Shown here: piece after piece, positions 1 to 7,779 of the stretch
Layout: the number at the start of each line of letters is the position of its first letter
How positions within the stretch are numbered: position 1 is the stretch's first letter
NCBI GenBank assembly: GCA_022844405.1
Contig: JALHLV010000002.1
Location: forward strand, 62,001-126,000
DNA length: 64,000 nucleotides
Source of the DNA: Sphingomonadales bacterium
GTDB taxonomy: Bacteria > Pseudomonadota > Alphaproteobacteria > SMXS01
Direction: 5' to 3'
Translations under genes and position numbers: made by a program
Notes under the pieces: model-generated
What the model saw: the letters and a program-made list of their open reading frames with translations, nothing else
What the model was told of the DNA's origin: nothing
Databases searched by the model: none

Positions 1-333
1 GCCGACGATCCGGGCGCCGTGCGCCGGCATCTCGAGGCCGAGTCGCAGCTCACCGCCGGCCTCGGGCGCCTGTTAGCCGTCGCCGAGAGCTATCCGGAGC
101 TGCGGTCGTCCGACACCATCGTCACCGCCCAGCAGACCCTGAACGAGGTGGAGGGCCACATCTCGGCGGCCCGGCGCTTCTACAATTCGGCGGTCACCGA
201 GCTGAACAATTCGGTGGAGATCTTCCCGTCCAGCCTGGTCGCCGGCATGGTCGGCGTGCAGAAGATGCCGTTCTACGAGGTCGAGGACACGGCTGCCCGC
301 GCGCCGGTCAACGTCGCCGACTACATGAAGTAG
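1..333 (+). CDS. lemA: LemA family protein, C-terminal part (5' end outside window)
   Basis: The frame is open from base 1, so the gene begins upstream of the window; 110 residues are visible. It shows the LemA C-terminal signature: a helical stretch, then ARRFYN, the segment FNxxV-like ELNNSVEIFPSSLVAG, and the ending QKMPFYEVED. LemA proteins are membrane-anchored helical proteins with a periplasmic domain; their role is poorly known. The N-terminal membrane anchor is not in view. It is followed after 10 bases by a DUF3137 gene, a pairing common in Proteobacteria, which supports the call. Confidence 0.88.
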   Translation, partial: ADDPGAVRRHLEAESQLTAGLGRLLAVAESYPELRSSDTIVTAQQTLNEVEGHISAARRFYNSAVTELNNSVEIFPSSLVAGMVGVQKMPFYEVEDTAARAPVNVADYMK

Positions 334-343
334 GCGGCGCGCC

Positions 344-1285
344 GTGGCCGAGGATGCAGCGCCCTGGCTGACCGGGTTCGACGAGTTCCGCGACCGCGAG
401 ATCGAGCCCATGATCGGTGCGCTGGAGCGGGCCCGCCACGAGGCGCGGGGCGCGGCGCTGAAACGGGCATCGTGGCTGATCCCGCTGGCGCTGCTGGCTG
501 TGGGCCTGGTCTACCTCTACCTGCCCGGCGACTTCCTCATCTTCGCCGTCTTCCTCGCGGTGGGCGGTAGCTGGGCCTGGATCCAGTACCCGATCATCCA
601 GCACCAGAAGAACGTGAAGCAGACGCTGGTCACCCGGCTGTGCGGCTTCTTCGGCCTGGAATACTTCATGGAGCCGAAACGCGACCCGATTCCCGAGTTG
701 CGCCGGGTCGGCCTGCTGCCCAGCCACAACAAGGAGTCCCGCGAGGACCAGGTCTCGGGCAGCTATGCCGGCGTGCGGCTGGCGCTGACCGACCTGCGCC
801 TGCGCCAGGAAAGCGGCTCGGGCAAGGACAGGCGCGAGGTGACCGTGTTCGAGGGGCCGGTGTTCTGCTTCTCGTTCCCCAAGCGGTTCAACGGCACCAC
901 CATCATCAAGGCCGACGGTTCGCTGATCGGCAACTTCTTCGGCGGCATCGGCACGGGCGACCGCGAGCGCGTGACGCTGGAGGACCCGGCGTTCGAGAAG
1001 TGCTTCGAGGTCTATGGCACCGACCAGGTGGAAGCCCGCTACCTGCTCACGCCCGGCTTCATGCAGCGGCTCATGGACCTGCGCGAAAGCCTGGGCGACA
1101 GGATGCAGGCCGCGTTCAACGGCGACAGCCTCTACATCGTCGCCAACAACGGCCAGAACAAGTTCGAGGTGCAGGGCTATTCCGGCCAGGCGGTCAACGT
1201 GCAGCTCGACAAGTTCATCGCCGACATCGGCATCCTGTTCCGCGTCATCGAGACGCTGAACCTGGATTCGAAGACGCGGCTCTAG
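344..1285 (+). CDS. DUF3137 domain membrane protein
   Basis: A 313-residue protein starting at GTG just after the lemA stop. Two hydrophobic helices lie at about residues 43-60 and 63-81, joined by a very short turn, so both termini should face the cytoplasm. The remaining 230 residues are soluble and include the family-type segment FxGPVFCFSFPKRFNGTT and the C-terminal VQLDKFIADIGILFRVIETL. DUF3137 proteins have no established biochemical function. Tight coupling to lemA suggests the two proteins work together at the membrane. The GTG start is chosen because it is the first after the lemA stop and leaves a short cytoplasmic N-terminus. Confidence 0.8.
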   Translation: MAEDAAPWLTGFDEFRDREIEPMIGALERARHEARGAALKRASWLIPLALLAVGLVYLYLPGDFLIFAVFLAVGGSWAWIQYPIIQHQKNVKQTLVTRLCGFFGLEYFMEPKRDPIPELRRVGLLPSHNKESREDQVSGSYAGVRLALTDLRLRQESGSGKDRREVTVFEGPVFCFSFPKRFNGTTIIKADGSLIGNFFGGIGTGDRERVTLEDPAFEKCFEVYGTDQVEARYLLTPGFMQRLMDLRESLGDRMQAAFNGDSLYIVANNGQNKFEVQGYSGQAVNVQLDKFIADIGILFRVIETLNLDSKTRL

Positions 1286-1405
1286 CGGGCCGGGCGATCG
1301 ATCTGCAGAGCGCTGATTTCCCTGACGCGAAGGTTGCGCCGCCGACCGCCGAATCGTCGGTCGGCGCTCGCGCTCGAGCGCCTTGTCGGATAGGGTGGAA
1401 CCATC

Positions 1406-1747
1406 ATGAGCCTCATCTTCCCCAGCCCCACCGCCGGACTTTGCTTCCTGCTCGCATTCGCCGCGTGCAGCCCTGCCGTCTCCGCCGGGCCGTCGCACAT
1501 CACGTCCGGCCAGGACCTGGCAATAAGCCGCTGCGGCGGCTGCCACGCGGTGGAGACGACCGGCGAAAGCCCGCTGGCCGGCGCGCCGCCGTTCCGCGCG
1601 CTGGCGCGCAACTATCCGGTGGAAAACCTCGAGGAAGCCCTCGCGGAGGGCATCTTCGCCGGCCATCCGGACATGCCGGACGATCCTTGGGAGCCCGCTG
1701 ACATCCAGCGGTTGATCGCCTATCTGAAAACCATCCAGACACCCTAG
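1406..1747 (+). CDS. Small periplasmic c-type cytochrome
   Basis: A 113-residue protein with a cleavable signal peptide (hydrophobic core about 10-22, likely cut after VSA near residue 27). The haem-binding motif CGGCH is at residues 43-47, and a methionine in GHPDMPDD near residue 93 can be the sixth haem ligand. The fold and length match class I cytochrome c. It would carry electrons in the periplasm; the partner is not evident, since the neighbours are a DUF3137 gene and an aldo/keto reductase. There are 120 bases of intergenic DNA upstream. Confidence 0.85.
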   Translation: MSLIFPSPTAGLCFLLAFAACSPAVSAGPSHITSGQDLAISRCGGCHAVETTGESPLAGAPPFRALARNYPVENLEEALAEGIFAGHPDMPDDPWEPADIQRLIAYLKTIQTP

Positions 1748-1814
1748 ACGTGCCGGGTTGCGCCGGCCCGACACACGGTGCAAATTTCAGCCAGAACGCG
1801 AAACAGGTGCCACC

Positions 1815-2807
1815 ATGAACCGCCGCAAACTGCCATTTTCCAATGTCGAGATTTCCAGTCTGGGCCTGGGCTGCATGAGCATGTCTGCCGCCTATGGCAC
1901 GCCGGACGAAGGCCAGGCCGAGCTCACCCTGCGGCGCGCCGTCGAGATGGGCGTCACCTTTCTCGATACCGCCAACGTCTACGGCATGGGCCACAACGAG
2001 GAATTGATCGGCCGCGTCCTCGGTCCGGTGCGCGGCCAGGTGCAGATCGGCACCAAGTTCGGCTTCGTGCCCGGCGACAAGGGCGCGCTGTCGGTCGACT
2101 GCCGGCCGGAGGTGGTTCGGGCCCGCTGCGAGGAAAGCCTCATGCGCCTCGGCACGGACTACATCGACCTGTATTACGCCCACCGCGTCGACCCCAACGT
2201 GCCCGTCGAGCACACCGTGGACGTCATGGGCGCGCTGGTGACCAGCGGCCTGGTGCGCGCCATCGGCCTGTGCGAGGTGAACTCGCAGACCCTGCGCCGC
2301 GCCCACCGCATCCATCCGATCTCGGCGGTGCAGTCCGAATACTCGCTGTGGAACCGCGAGCCCGAGGGCGGGATCATCGACACCTGCCGCGAGCTGGGCG
2401 TCGCCTTCATTCCGTTCAGCCCGCTGGGCCGCGGCATGCTGACCGGCACGCTGACCGAGGCGACCCGGTTCGCCAAGGGCGACGTGCGCTCGCTCCTGCC
2501 GCGCTTCAGCCAGGGCAATTTCGAGAAGAACCTGACGCTGGTTACCCGGCTGCGGCAGATCGCGCTGTCGAAGCACTGCACCCCGGCGCAGCTCGCCCTC
2601 GCCTGGGTGATGGCCAAGGGCGACGACATCACCCCGATCCCCGGCACCAAGCGGGTCGATATCCTGGAGGAGAACGTCAGCGCCCTCGACATCGTCATGG
2701 ACAAGGACACCATGGCCCAGCTCGAGACGCTGTTCCCGGTCGGCGTCGCCGTCGGCGAGCGCTACCCGGACCAGATGAGCCGGCTGGCGCAGTCCGAGCG
2801 CCGATGA
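1815..2807 (+). CDS. Aldo/keto reductase
   Basis: A 330-residue NADPH-dependent carbonyl reductase of the AKR TIM-barrel family. The catalytic tetrad is readable: Asp51 and Tyr56 (FLDTANVYGMG), Lys81 (IGTKFGF) and His123 (YYAHRVDP). The nucleotide-binding C-terminal loop has IPGTKRVD. The start is the ATG at MNRRKLPFSN, which begins where the family begins; the reading frame is open further upstream but that part is not AKR-like. Its stop overlaps the ATG of the next gene by 4 bases, so the two are probably cotranslated. Substrate unknown; the sequence resembles the YajO/GSP69-like general reductases. Confidence 0.9.
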   Translation: MNRRKLPFSNVEISSLGLGCMSMSAAYGTPDEGQAELTLRRAVEMGVTFLDTANVYGMGHNEELIGRVLGPVRGQVQIGTKFGFVPGDKGALSVDCRPEVVRARCEESLMRLGTDYIDLYYAHRVDPNVPVEHTVDVMGALVTSGLVRAIGLCEVNSQTLRRAHRIHPISAVQSEYSLWNREPEGGIIDTCRELGVAFIPFSPLGRGMLTGTLTEATRFAKGDVRSLLPRFSQGNFEKNLTLVTRLRQIALSKHCTPAQLALAWVMAKGDDITPIPGTKRVDILEENVSALDIVMDKDTMAQLETLFPVGVAVGERYPDQMSRLAQSERR

Positions 2808-3517
2808 GGATCGAACAGCTTCACGACGCCATGAGGCTCGCGCTGGAGAAGGCGGGCGGCAAGACGCCGTTCGCCATCACCGGCAACAAGCCCACCGGCA
2901 GGCAGGCCGACGTCATCTTCCGCGCCGACGGCATCATCGCCGAGGTGCGGATGCTCTACGACGACCAGGCTGGCCAGGAGCAGTTCGTCTCCAGCCTCTA
3001 CGACATGTACAACCGCTGGCTGTTCACCTACGAGACGCCGCTGGTGACCGGGCGCGGCAAGATCGACACCGCCGCGCTCCCCGCCGATTGCATCGAGCAG
3101 CTCAGGCGCGTCGCGACGCGGAACCTTCCGGCGGGGTTGATCACCGCCAACAAGCAGATCAAGCAGGCCAGGATCGACTTCAACATGCGGACGGCCCCCG
3201 GCCTGCTCGCCTACGTGCTGCCGCTCGGCGTGCCGATCGATCCGGCCATCGTGCTCTATTTCGTCTCGCGCGTGTTCGCGTCGTCGGACGAGTGGCCCGC
3301 CATCGACCACATCCTGCTGGCCACCTGCCGGGTCGACGAGATCGACCCCGATCACCGGCCGCCCTACTGGTCGATCATCACCCGCCAAGGCGTGGAGCCG
3401 TTGCCGGCGGCGTTAGAGGAGAGAATCCGGAACTCGTGGTTCGGCATCCTCAGCGCGCATTTCGACAAGGATATCAAGTACCAGGAAGTGCCGGCCTTCG
3501 AGGGTTTTGGCGTCTAA
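2804..3517 (+). CDS. Uncharacterised protein, 237 residues
   Basis: I do not recognise this family. The ATG overlaps the stop of the aldo/keto reductase (ATGA), and the frame runs without interruption for 237 residues with normal high-GC codon use, so it is a real gene. It is soluble, with no signal peptide and no strong membrane helix. The segment ADVIFRADGIIAEVRML, followed later by NKQIKQARIDF, has a D...ExR spacing faintly like a nuclease-type core, but this is only a visual impression. An alternative is a small ligand-binding protein that works with the reductase. Confidence 0.7.
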   Translation: MRIEQLHDAMRLALEKAGGKTPFAITGNKPTGRQADVIFRADGIIAEVRMLYDDQAGQEQFVSSLYDMYNRWLFTYETPLVTGRGKIDTAALPADCIEQLRRVATRNLPAGLITANKQIKQARIDFNMRTAPGLLAYVLPLGVPIDPAIVLYFVSRVFASSDEWPAIDHILLATCRVDEIDPDHRPPYWSIITRQGVEPLPAALEERIRNSWFGILSAHFDKDIKYQEVPAFEGFGV

Positions 3518-3578
3518 AGACCATCGTCATTCCCGTGCAAGAACGTGTAAAAGAATCAATCTGTCAAAATAAATCTTT

Positions 3579-3726
3579 GTCATCCCCGCGCACGCGGGGA
3601 CCCAGATGGGGCAAGGGCAAGAACCATTGAACCGCTCCATCGAACGAAAAACTTTTTTCGTGGACGGAGCTCATGGCAATCAACTCGCTTTACGACCACC
3701 TGGGTTCCCGCGTGCGCGGGAATGAC
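3579..3726. repeat. Inverted-repeat intergenic element, copy A
   Basis: The left arm (3579-3611) has a hairpin CCCCGCGCACGCGGGG followed by ACCCAGATGGGG. The right arm (3699-3726) is its imperfect reverse complement, CCTGGGTTCCCGCGTGCGCGGG plus AATGAC. The roughly 87 bases between the arms include an AT-rich palindrome near 3649-3661 (AAAACTTTTTT-like). It fills the gap between two convergent genes. Copies B and C in this window share the arms, so this is a dispersed family. It may act as a transcription end or as a non-autonomous mobile element. Confidence 0.8.
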
Positions 3727-3793
3727 AGTATTTTATTGGATCTATTCACAGGCTGGCGCGCCGGAATAACGGCGACGGGAACCAACAAGCCCT

Positions 3794-4219
<426 letters not shown>

Positions 4220-4221
4220 GC

Positions 4222-4650
4222 CTATCCGGCGGCTTCGGCCAGCATCTGCGACATGCCGGTGTAGGAGCCTTCCAGCATTTTCGCTACCGCGGTCGCGTCG
4301 GCGCCGGGCACGGCTTCGAACTCGCCCGTCCAGTTCAGCCGGCAGCCGCCCGGCCGTTCGCTGACCACCACCGTCGCCCGGTACTTGCCCATGCCGATGG
4401 GTTGGCCGGCCACCAGCGTGTAGACCTGCGTGCGCGTGGCATGGTCCAGCGTGTCGAGCCGCTCGGCCATTGTGCCGATGCCGGGCAGGTTCAGGTGACG
4501 GGTCATGCCGACGCCCGGGCCGCCGGTGGTCTCGATGGTGCGCGCGGGATCCGAGCCGGTCCATTTCAGGAAGCCGGCGAAATCTGCCAGCACGGTCCAG
4601 ACCTTGTCCGCCGGCACCGGCAGATCCTGTTCGACGTTCACGGTTCCCAT
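4222..4650 (-). CDS. SRPBCC family protein (START-like hydrophobic-pocket fold)
   Basis: A 142-residue soluble protein matching the polyketide cyclase/dehydrase-like SRPBCC family: an N-terminal strand, then VPADKVWTVLADFAGFLKW, a glycine-rich GGPGVGMTR loop, and the C-terminal long helix with AVAKMLEGSYTGM. Such proteins bind hydrophobic ligands or catalyse cyclisation or dehydration; the substrate cannot be read here. It lies 82 bases downstream of two VOC-protein genes and just before arfB, so it may belong functionally with the VOC and MaoC genes rather than with arfB. Confidence 0.82.
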   Translation of the reverse strand: MGTVNVEQDLPVPADKVWTVLADFAGFLKWTGSDPARTIETTGGPGVGMTRHLNLPGIGTMAERLDTLDHATRTQVYTLVAGQPIGMGKYRATVVVSERPGGCRLNWTGEFEAVPGADATAVAKMLEGSYTGMSQMLAEAAG

Positions 4651-4732
4651 CGGTCTCTCCCCAAAATGGCTGCGCCGCGGACGACCGTCCGCGGCGCGAA
4701 AACCATAACACTCGCCAGTGAGGTGGCGAAAG

Positions 4733-5266
4733 CTAGCGGATGTCGACGAGCCAGTGGTCGCCGGGCTTCCACAGCTCGTGCGCCCGCTTCAGCGACGTCC
4801 AGCGCTCGCGCATCTTGGGCGGCGGATCGCCATGGAGCTCGGTGAAGCAGCCATTGACCGAGCGCGTGTCGAAATAGGCCGCGTCCACATGATCGGCATG
4901 CAGCCGGCACGCGCATTCGAAGCCCATGTCCTGGAGGCGCTTGAACTCGCCCTCGAAGTCGCGAGCCAGGAAGGCGACGTGATGGAAACCTTCCTCGCCG
5001 CGCTTGTACATGTCGCGGTAGATCGACGGCTGCTCGTCATGCTGCTCGATGAACTGGATCATGATGTCGCCCAGGTAACCGAACGCATAGGACACGTCGG
5101 CTTCGATGGGCTTGCCGCGATATTCGAAGCTGTCGGTCTTGTGGTACGCCGCGATGCGGAACGGGCCGGCGCCGTAGAGCTCGCTCCACTTCTTGGCGTG
5201 CGCCTCAACGTCGTTGACGAAATAGGCCTGCTGGAACATCGGGTAACCGTTGCGTGGGTCAGCCAT
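4733..5266 (-). CDS. VOC (glyoxalase/dioxygenase-fold) protein, first of tandem pair
   Basis: A 177-residue protein with two beta-alpha-beta-beta-beta modules. Candidate metal ligands are Gln near residue 13 (QQAYFV), the Glu in QFIEQHDE, the His in EEGFHHVAFL, and the Glu in CFTELHGDP. This is the usual four-ligand pattern with Gln replacing the first His. VOC proteins include glyoxalases, epimerases and extradiol dioxygenases; the substrate is unknown. It is a close paralogue of the next gene, from which it is separated by 9 bases, so it arose by tandem duplication. Likely part of an operon with the split MaoC hydratase upstream. Confidence 0.82.
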   Translation of the reverse strand: MADPRNGYPMFQQAYFVNDVEAHAKKWSELYGAGPFRIAAYHKTDSFEYRGKPIEADVSYAFGYLGDIMIQFIEQHDEQPSIYRDMYKRGEEGFHHVAFLARDFEGEFKRLQDMGFECACRLHADHVDAAYFDTRSVNGCFTELHGDPPPKMRERWTSLKRAHELWKPGDHWLVDIR

Positions 5267-5275
5267 GATCGCCTC

Positions 5276-5803
5276 CTACAGGACCAGGAACGGGCTGTCG
5301 CCCGGACGCCACAGTTCGTGAGCGCGGTGCATGGCCATCCAGCGGCCCATCAGATGGGGCGGATCGCCGTGCAGTTCGGTGAAGCCGCCATTGACCGAGC
5401 GGGTGTCGAAATAGCAGGCGTCGACCTCGTCGGCGTAGAGCCGGCAGGCGCTTTCGAAGCCCATGTCCTGCCACCGCTTGAACTCGCCCTCGAAGTCATG
5501 GACCAGCGTGGCGACGTGGTGAAAGCCCTCCTCGCCCTTCTTGTACATGTCGCGGTAGATCGACGGCTTGTCGTCGTGCTGCTCGATGAACTGGATCATC
5601 ATGTTGCCCAGGTATCCGAACGCATAGGAAACGTCGGCCTCGGTGTCGGTGCCGCGGTACTCGAACTTCACGGTCTTGTGGTGCGGCACCATTCGGAACG
5701 GACCGGCGCCGAACAGCCGGCTCCACTTCACGATCGACTCTTCCAGATCGTTGACCAGGTAGGCCTCCTGGAACAGCGGATAGGACTTGCGGAAATCGAC
5801 CAT
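5276..5803 (-). CDS. VOC (glyoxalase/dioxygenase-fold) protein, second of tandem pair
   Basis: A 175-residue paralogue of the neighbouring VOC protein, sharing the blocks ADVSYAFGYLG, MIQFIEQHD, PSIYRDMYK and EEGFHHVA. The same ligand positions are kept: Gln near residue 13, Glu in FIEQHD, His in FHHVATL and Glu in FTELHGDP. Differences gather near the N-terminus and around the pocket, so the two may act on different substrates or form a heterodimer. It is first of the pair in transcription order and follows the MaoC-like genes after a 92-base gap. Confidence 0.82.
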   Translation of the reverse strand: MVDFRKSYPLFQEAYLVNDLEESIVKWSRLFGAGPFRMVPHHKTVKFEYRGTDTEADVSYAFGYLGNMMIQFIEQHDDKPSIYRDMYKKGEEGFHHVATLVHDFEGEFKRWQDMGFESACRLYADEVDACYFDTRSVNGGFTELHGDPPHLMGRWMAMHRAHELWRPGDSPFLVL

Positions 5804-5895
5804 GAATTCTCCCTCGTTGTGCCGGTGCCGGAGTCATGCGGCAAAACGGCGTCGAAGGGAAGAGGGAGAACCTTCAAGGGTGATTTTTTACCCGG

Positions 5896-6300
5896 CTACG
5901 GCAGTTCCACGGTCGCCGTTCCCTTGAGCGGCGGCTCGGTGCCGGGACGCTCCAGCCAGATGTCGCAGTCGGCGAGCCGCTTTCCCGCCTCCTCGCGCAC
6001 GCCGGTCACCACGCCCTTGGCGGTGATATGGTCGCCGTCCAGCACCGCCATCGGGAAGGTCATGACCAGACGCCGGATCGCGCCGGGACCGGCCCAGTCG
6101 TGCAGCATGTTGATCATGTAGCTCAGGCCCAGCGGACCCTGGTTGATGGTGTGCTGGCCGAAACCGAGCGCCGCCACCGAATTCCGGTCCCAGTGCACGG
6201 GATTGGGATCGCGCAGGATGGCGGCCATGGTCCGCATCCGCTCGGGCCGCACGCTTTCCATCACCCAGTCGGGAATCCTGTCGCCTGCCTTGACGTTCAC
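5896..6300 (-). CDS. MaoC-like hydratase, catalytic C-terminal subunit
   Basis: A 134-residue hot-dog protein carrying the hydratase-2 motif: Asp31 and His36 in RDPNPVHWD, followed by ALGFGQHTINQGPLG. These are the usual catalytic pair that adds water to trans-2-enoyl-CoA. It overlaps the preceding gene by 4 bases. Together the two equal the N- and C-terminal halves of a double hot-dog enoyl-CoA hydratase, as known for the split pairs used in sterol side-chain and other acyl-CoA degradation. The substrate here is unknown. Confidence 0.85.
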   Translation of the reverse strand: MNVKAGDRIPDWVMESVRPERMRTMAAILRDPNPVHWDRNSVAALGFGQHTINQGPLGLSYMINMLHDWAGPGAIRRLVMTFPMAVLDGDHITAKGVVTGVREEAGKRLADCDIWLERPGTEPPLKGTATVELP

Positions 6301-6755
6301 AGCACGCCCCTCCGGTAATGCCAGGTGATGGTGGTCCGCGCCGCCAGCGCGCCGTCGGGCTGGGCGACCTCGAACTGGAACTGGATGCGATCATAGGGCC
6401 GGTCGTTGCGCGACATGCGGCGATCGGCCGAGACGATCTTGCCCGAGATGCGGTAGGGCACGTCCTCCTTCAGCGGCGCGAACATTTCCCAGTCATAGCT
6501 CTCGATGCCGATGGAAAAGTCGGACTCGGCCTGTCCCAGGGCGAACATCTCGCCGATGGTGGTCTTGCTGCCCAGGATCGGCATGTGGAACAGCACGACG
6601 GGATGCACCATCCCATCGGGCAGCAGTTCGGCGCCGGTGCATTCGGTGAGCAGGAAGTTTTCCCAATGCTCGACCGTGTAGACGCCGCCAGGAAAGGCGT
6701 GGCCGACGATGGCACGGATTTCCTCTTCGGGCGGAATTGGCCTGGATGCGGTCAT
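6297..6755 (-). CDS. MaoC-like N-terminal subunit (FAS1-like dehydratase half)
   Basis: A 152-residue protein of the FAS1-like dehydratase / MaoC N-terminal type, lacking the Asp-His catalytic motif, which is in its partner gene. Recognisable blocks are a start with IPPEEEIRAIVGH, a central FHMPILGSKTTIGEMFALG and a C-terminal FQFEVAQPDGALAARTTITWHYRR, where the last helix and strand match the hot-dog fold. It is translationally coupled to the catalytic half by a 4-base overlap. It probably supplies the acyl-CoA binding pocket of a heterodimeric hydratase. It is the first gene of a minus-strand unit and faces a cupin gene across a 139-base divergent promoter region. Confidence 0.8.
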   Translation of the reverse strand: MTASRPIPPEEEIRAIVGHAFPGGVYTVEHWENFLLTECTGAELLPDGMVHPVVLFHMPILGSKTTIGEMFALGQAESDFSIGIESYDWEMFAPLKEDVPYRISGKIVSADRRMSRNDRPYDRIQFQFEVAQPDGALAARTTITWHYRRGVL

Positions 6756-6894
6756 GATCTCCCCTTCGTGACGTGCTCCGACGTTAGACGCGCTCGCCCC
6801 GCCCGGTCAAACACGAAGAAAAAAATGCAGCCCTGATGATTTCCTTGGGGCGCGAACCACGCTAGGGTGTGCGGACTGAACGGGGAGGTTGGCA

Positions 6895-7245
6895 ATGCCG
6901 ATGACGGTGGAACGGAACTGCTTTTCGGGACTCGACGGGGTCTACGACCAGCTCAAGGCGCGCAAGCTGTGGCCGCTGACCTCGGTGCACGAAAAGGCGC
7001 TGCACCGCGAGGCGCCGCACTGGCACCCCTACAACAACCATGTGTTCCTGCTGGAGGGCACGGCCAGCTTCTTCGACGAGGATGCCGGCATCCGCTATGA
7101 CCTGAACGGCGGCGACCTCTGCATCGTCCCCGCGAAGACCCTTCACGCGGCCGCCTCGGACGGCCCGATGGTGCTGATGGTCTGTTTCGACGAGCCGACG
7201 CCCATGTCGAAGATCAAGGCCAACCCGGCCGACGAGCCACGCTGA
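6895..7245 (+). CDS. Cupin domain protein
   Basis: A 116-residue single-domain cupin. The metal-binding motif 1 is visible as HWHPYNNHVFLLEG (His42, His44, then a Glu near 54), and motif 2 as GDLCIVPAKTLHAA with a His. The strong ribosome site GGGGAGG sits 7 bases before the ATG, which decides this start over a TTG two codons upstream. Small cupins bind a divalent metal and can be dioxygenases, isomerases or sensors. It is divergent from the MaoC/VOC unit and may share its function. Confidence 0.85.
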   Translation: MPMTVERNCFSGLDGVYDQLKARKLWPLTSVHEKALHREAPHWHPYNNHVFLLEGTASFFDEDAGIRYDLNGGDLCIVPAKTLHAAASDGPMVLMVCFDEPTPMSKIKANPADEPR

Positions 7246-7254
7246 GACAACGAA

Positions 7255-7280
7255 AAAGGGCGCGCCGCGGCGCGCCCTTT
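7255..7280. terminator. Bidirectional rho-independent terminator
   Basis: A perfect 12-bp stem, AAAGGGCGCGCC paired with GGCGCGCCCTTT, and a 2-base loop. It lies between the convergent cupin gene and the DUF1344 gene and has A/T at both ends, so it can stop both transcripts. Confidence 0.85.
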
Positions 7281-7302
7281 CCAGTCCCGGCAAAGGCCGG
7301 GA

Positions 7303-7569
7303 TCAATCCTGCTTCGACGTGACCTTCAGCGAGGTGACCTCGAACCGGCCCTTCTTCGACTCGTACTTGGCGCGGATCGAGGTACCCGGCGTCAGGTCGG
7401 CCTCGTTGACGTCATCGCCATAGTACAGTTCGATACCGTTCTTCAGGCGGATGACGTTGTTCTCGGCGTCGACCTTCTCGATGCGGCCGCGGATGTCGGC
7501 GGCTTGGGCGGCGCCAATGGTGGCGACGGCGAGGATGCCGGCGACGGCAAGAGACATAATCTTCTTCAT
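7303..7569 (-). CDS. Small exported protein, DUF1344-like
   Basis: An 88-residue protein with a clear signal peptide (MKKIMSLAVAGILAVATIGAAQA, cut near residue 23), leaving a mature beta-rich domain of about 65 residues: DIRGRIEKVDAENNVIRLKNGIEL then SIRAKY. This matches the small periplasmic DUF1344 pattern. No function is established. The start is the ATG with a GGAAGG ribosome site, rather than codons further upstream, because it gives the signal peptide its proper N-terminus. Confidence 0.75.
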   Translation of the reverse strand: MKKIMSLAVAGILAVATIGAAQAADIRGRIEKVDAENNVIRLKNGIELYYGDDVNEADLTPGTSIRAKYESKKGRFEVTSLKVTSKQD

Positions 7570-7779
7570 TGTACTACCTTCCATGGGTACGTTGCTGGCG
7601 CGGTTTATAGCGAAGTGTAATGGCCATTCCACCCAGCATCGCTGCAACGCAGGTGTGCGTTTATGCGCCCGTGCATGTTTTCACACGGCCCGTGCGCGAA
7701 CGCGCCGCCGCGACCGAAGACACGAAAAGTAACCGCGCGGCGTCACGGAACTGAAACAATCGGCTGCTAGACCGGCCAC

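Noticed and set aside
1286-1405. Terminator or small gene in the gap before the cytochrome
   Set aside because: Short GC-rich pairing only (GACCGCCGAATCGTCGGTCGGCG), no T-run and no conserved frame.
308-1783. A long minus-strand frame across DUF3137 and the cytochrome
   Set aside because: Antisense to two well-supported genes and low-complexity in content.
3579-3611. CRISPR-like repeat, since GTCATCCCCGCGCACGCGGGG resembles type I-E repeats
   Set aside because: It occurs singly in each element and not in an array with regular spacers, the copies are far apart, and there are no cas genes.
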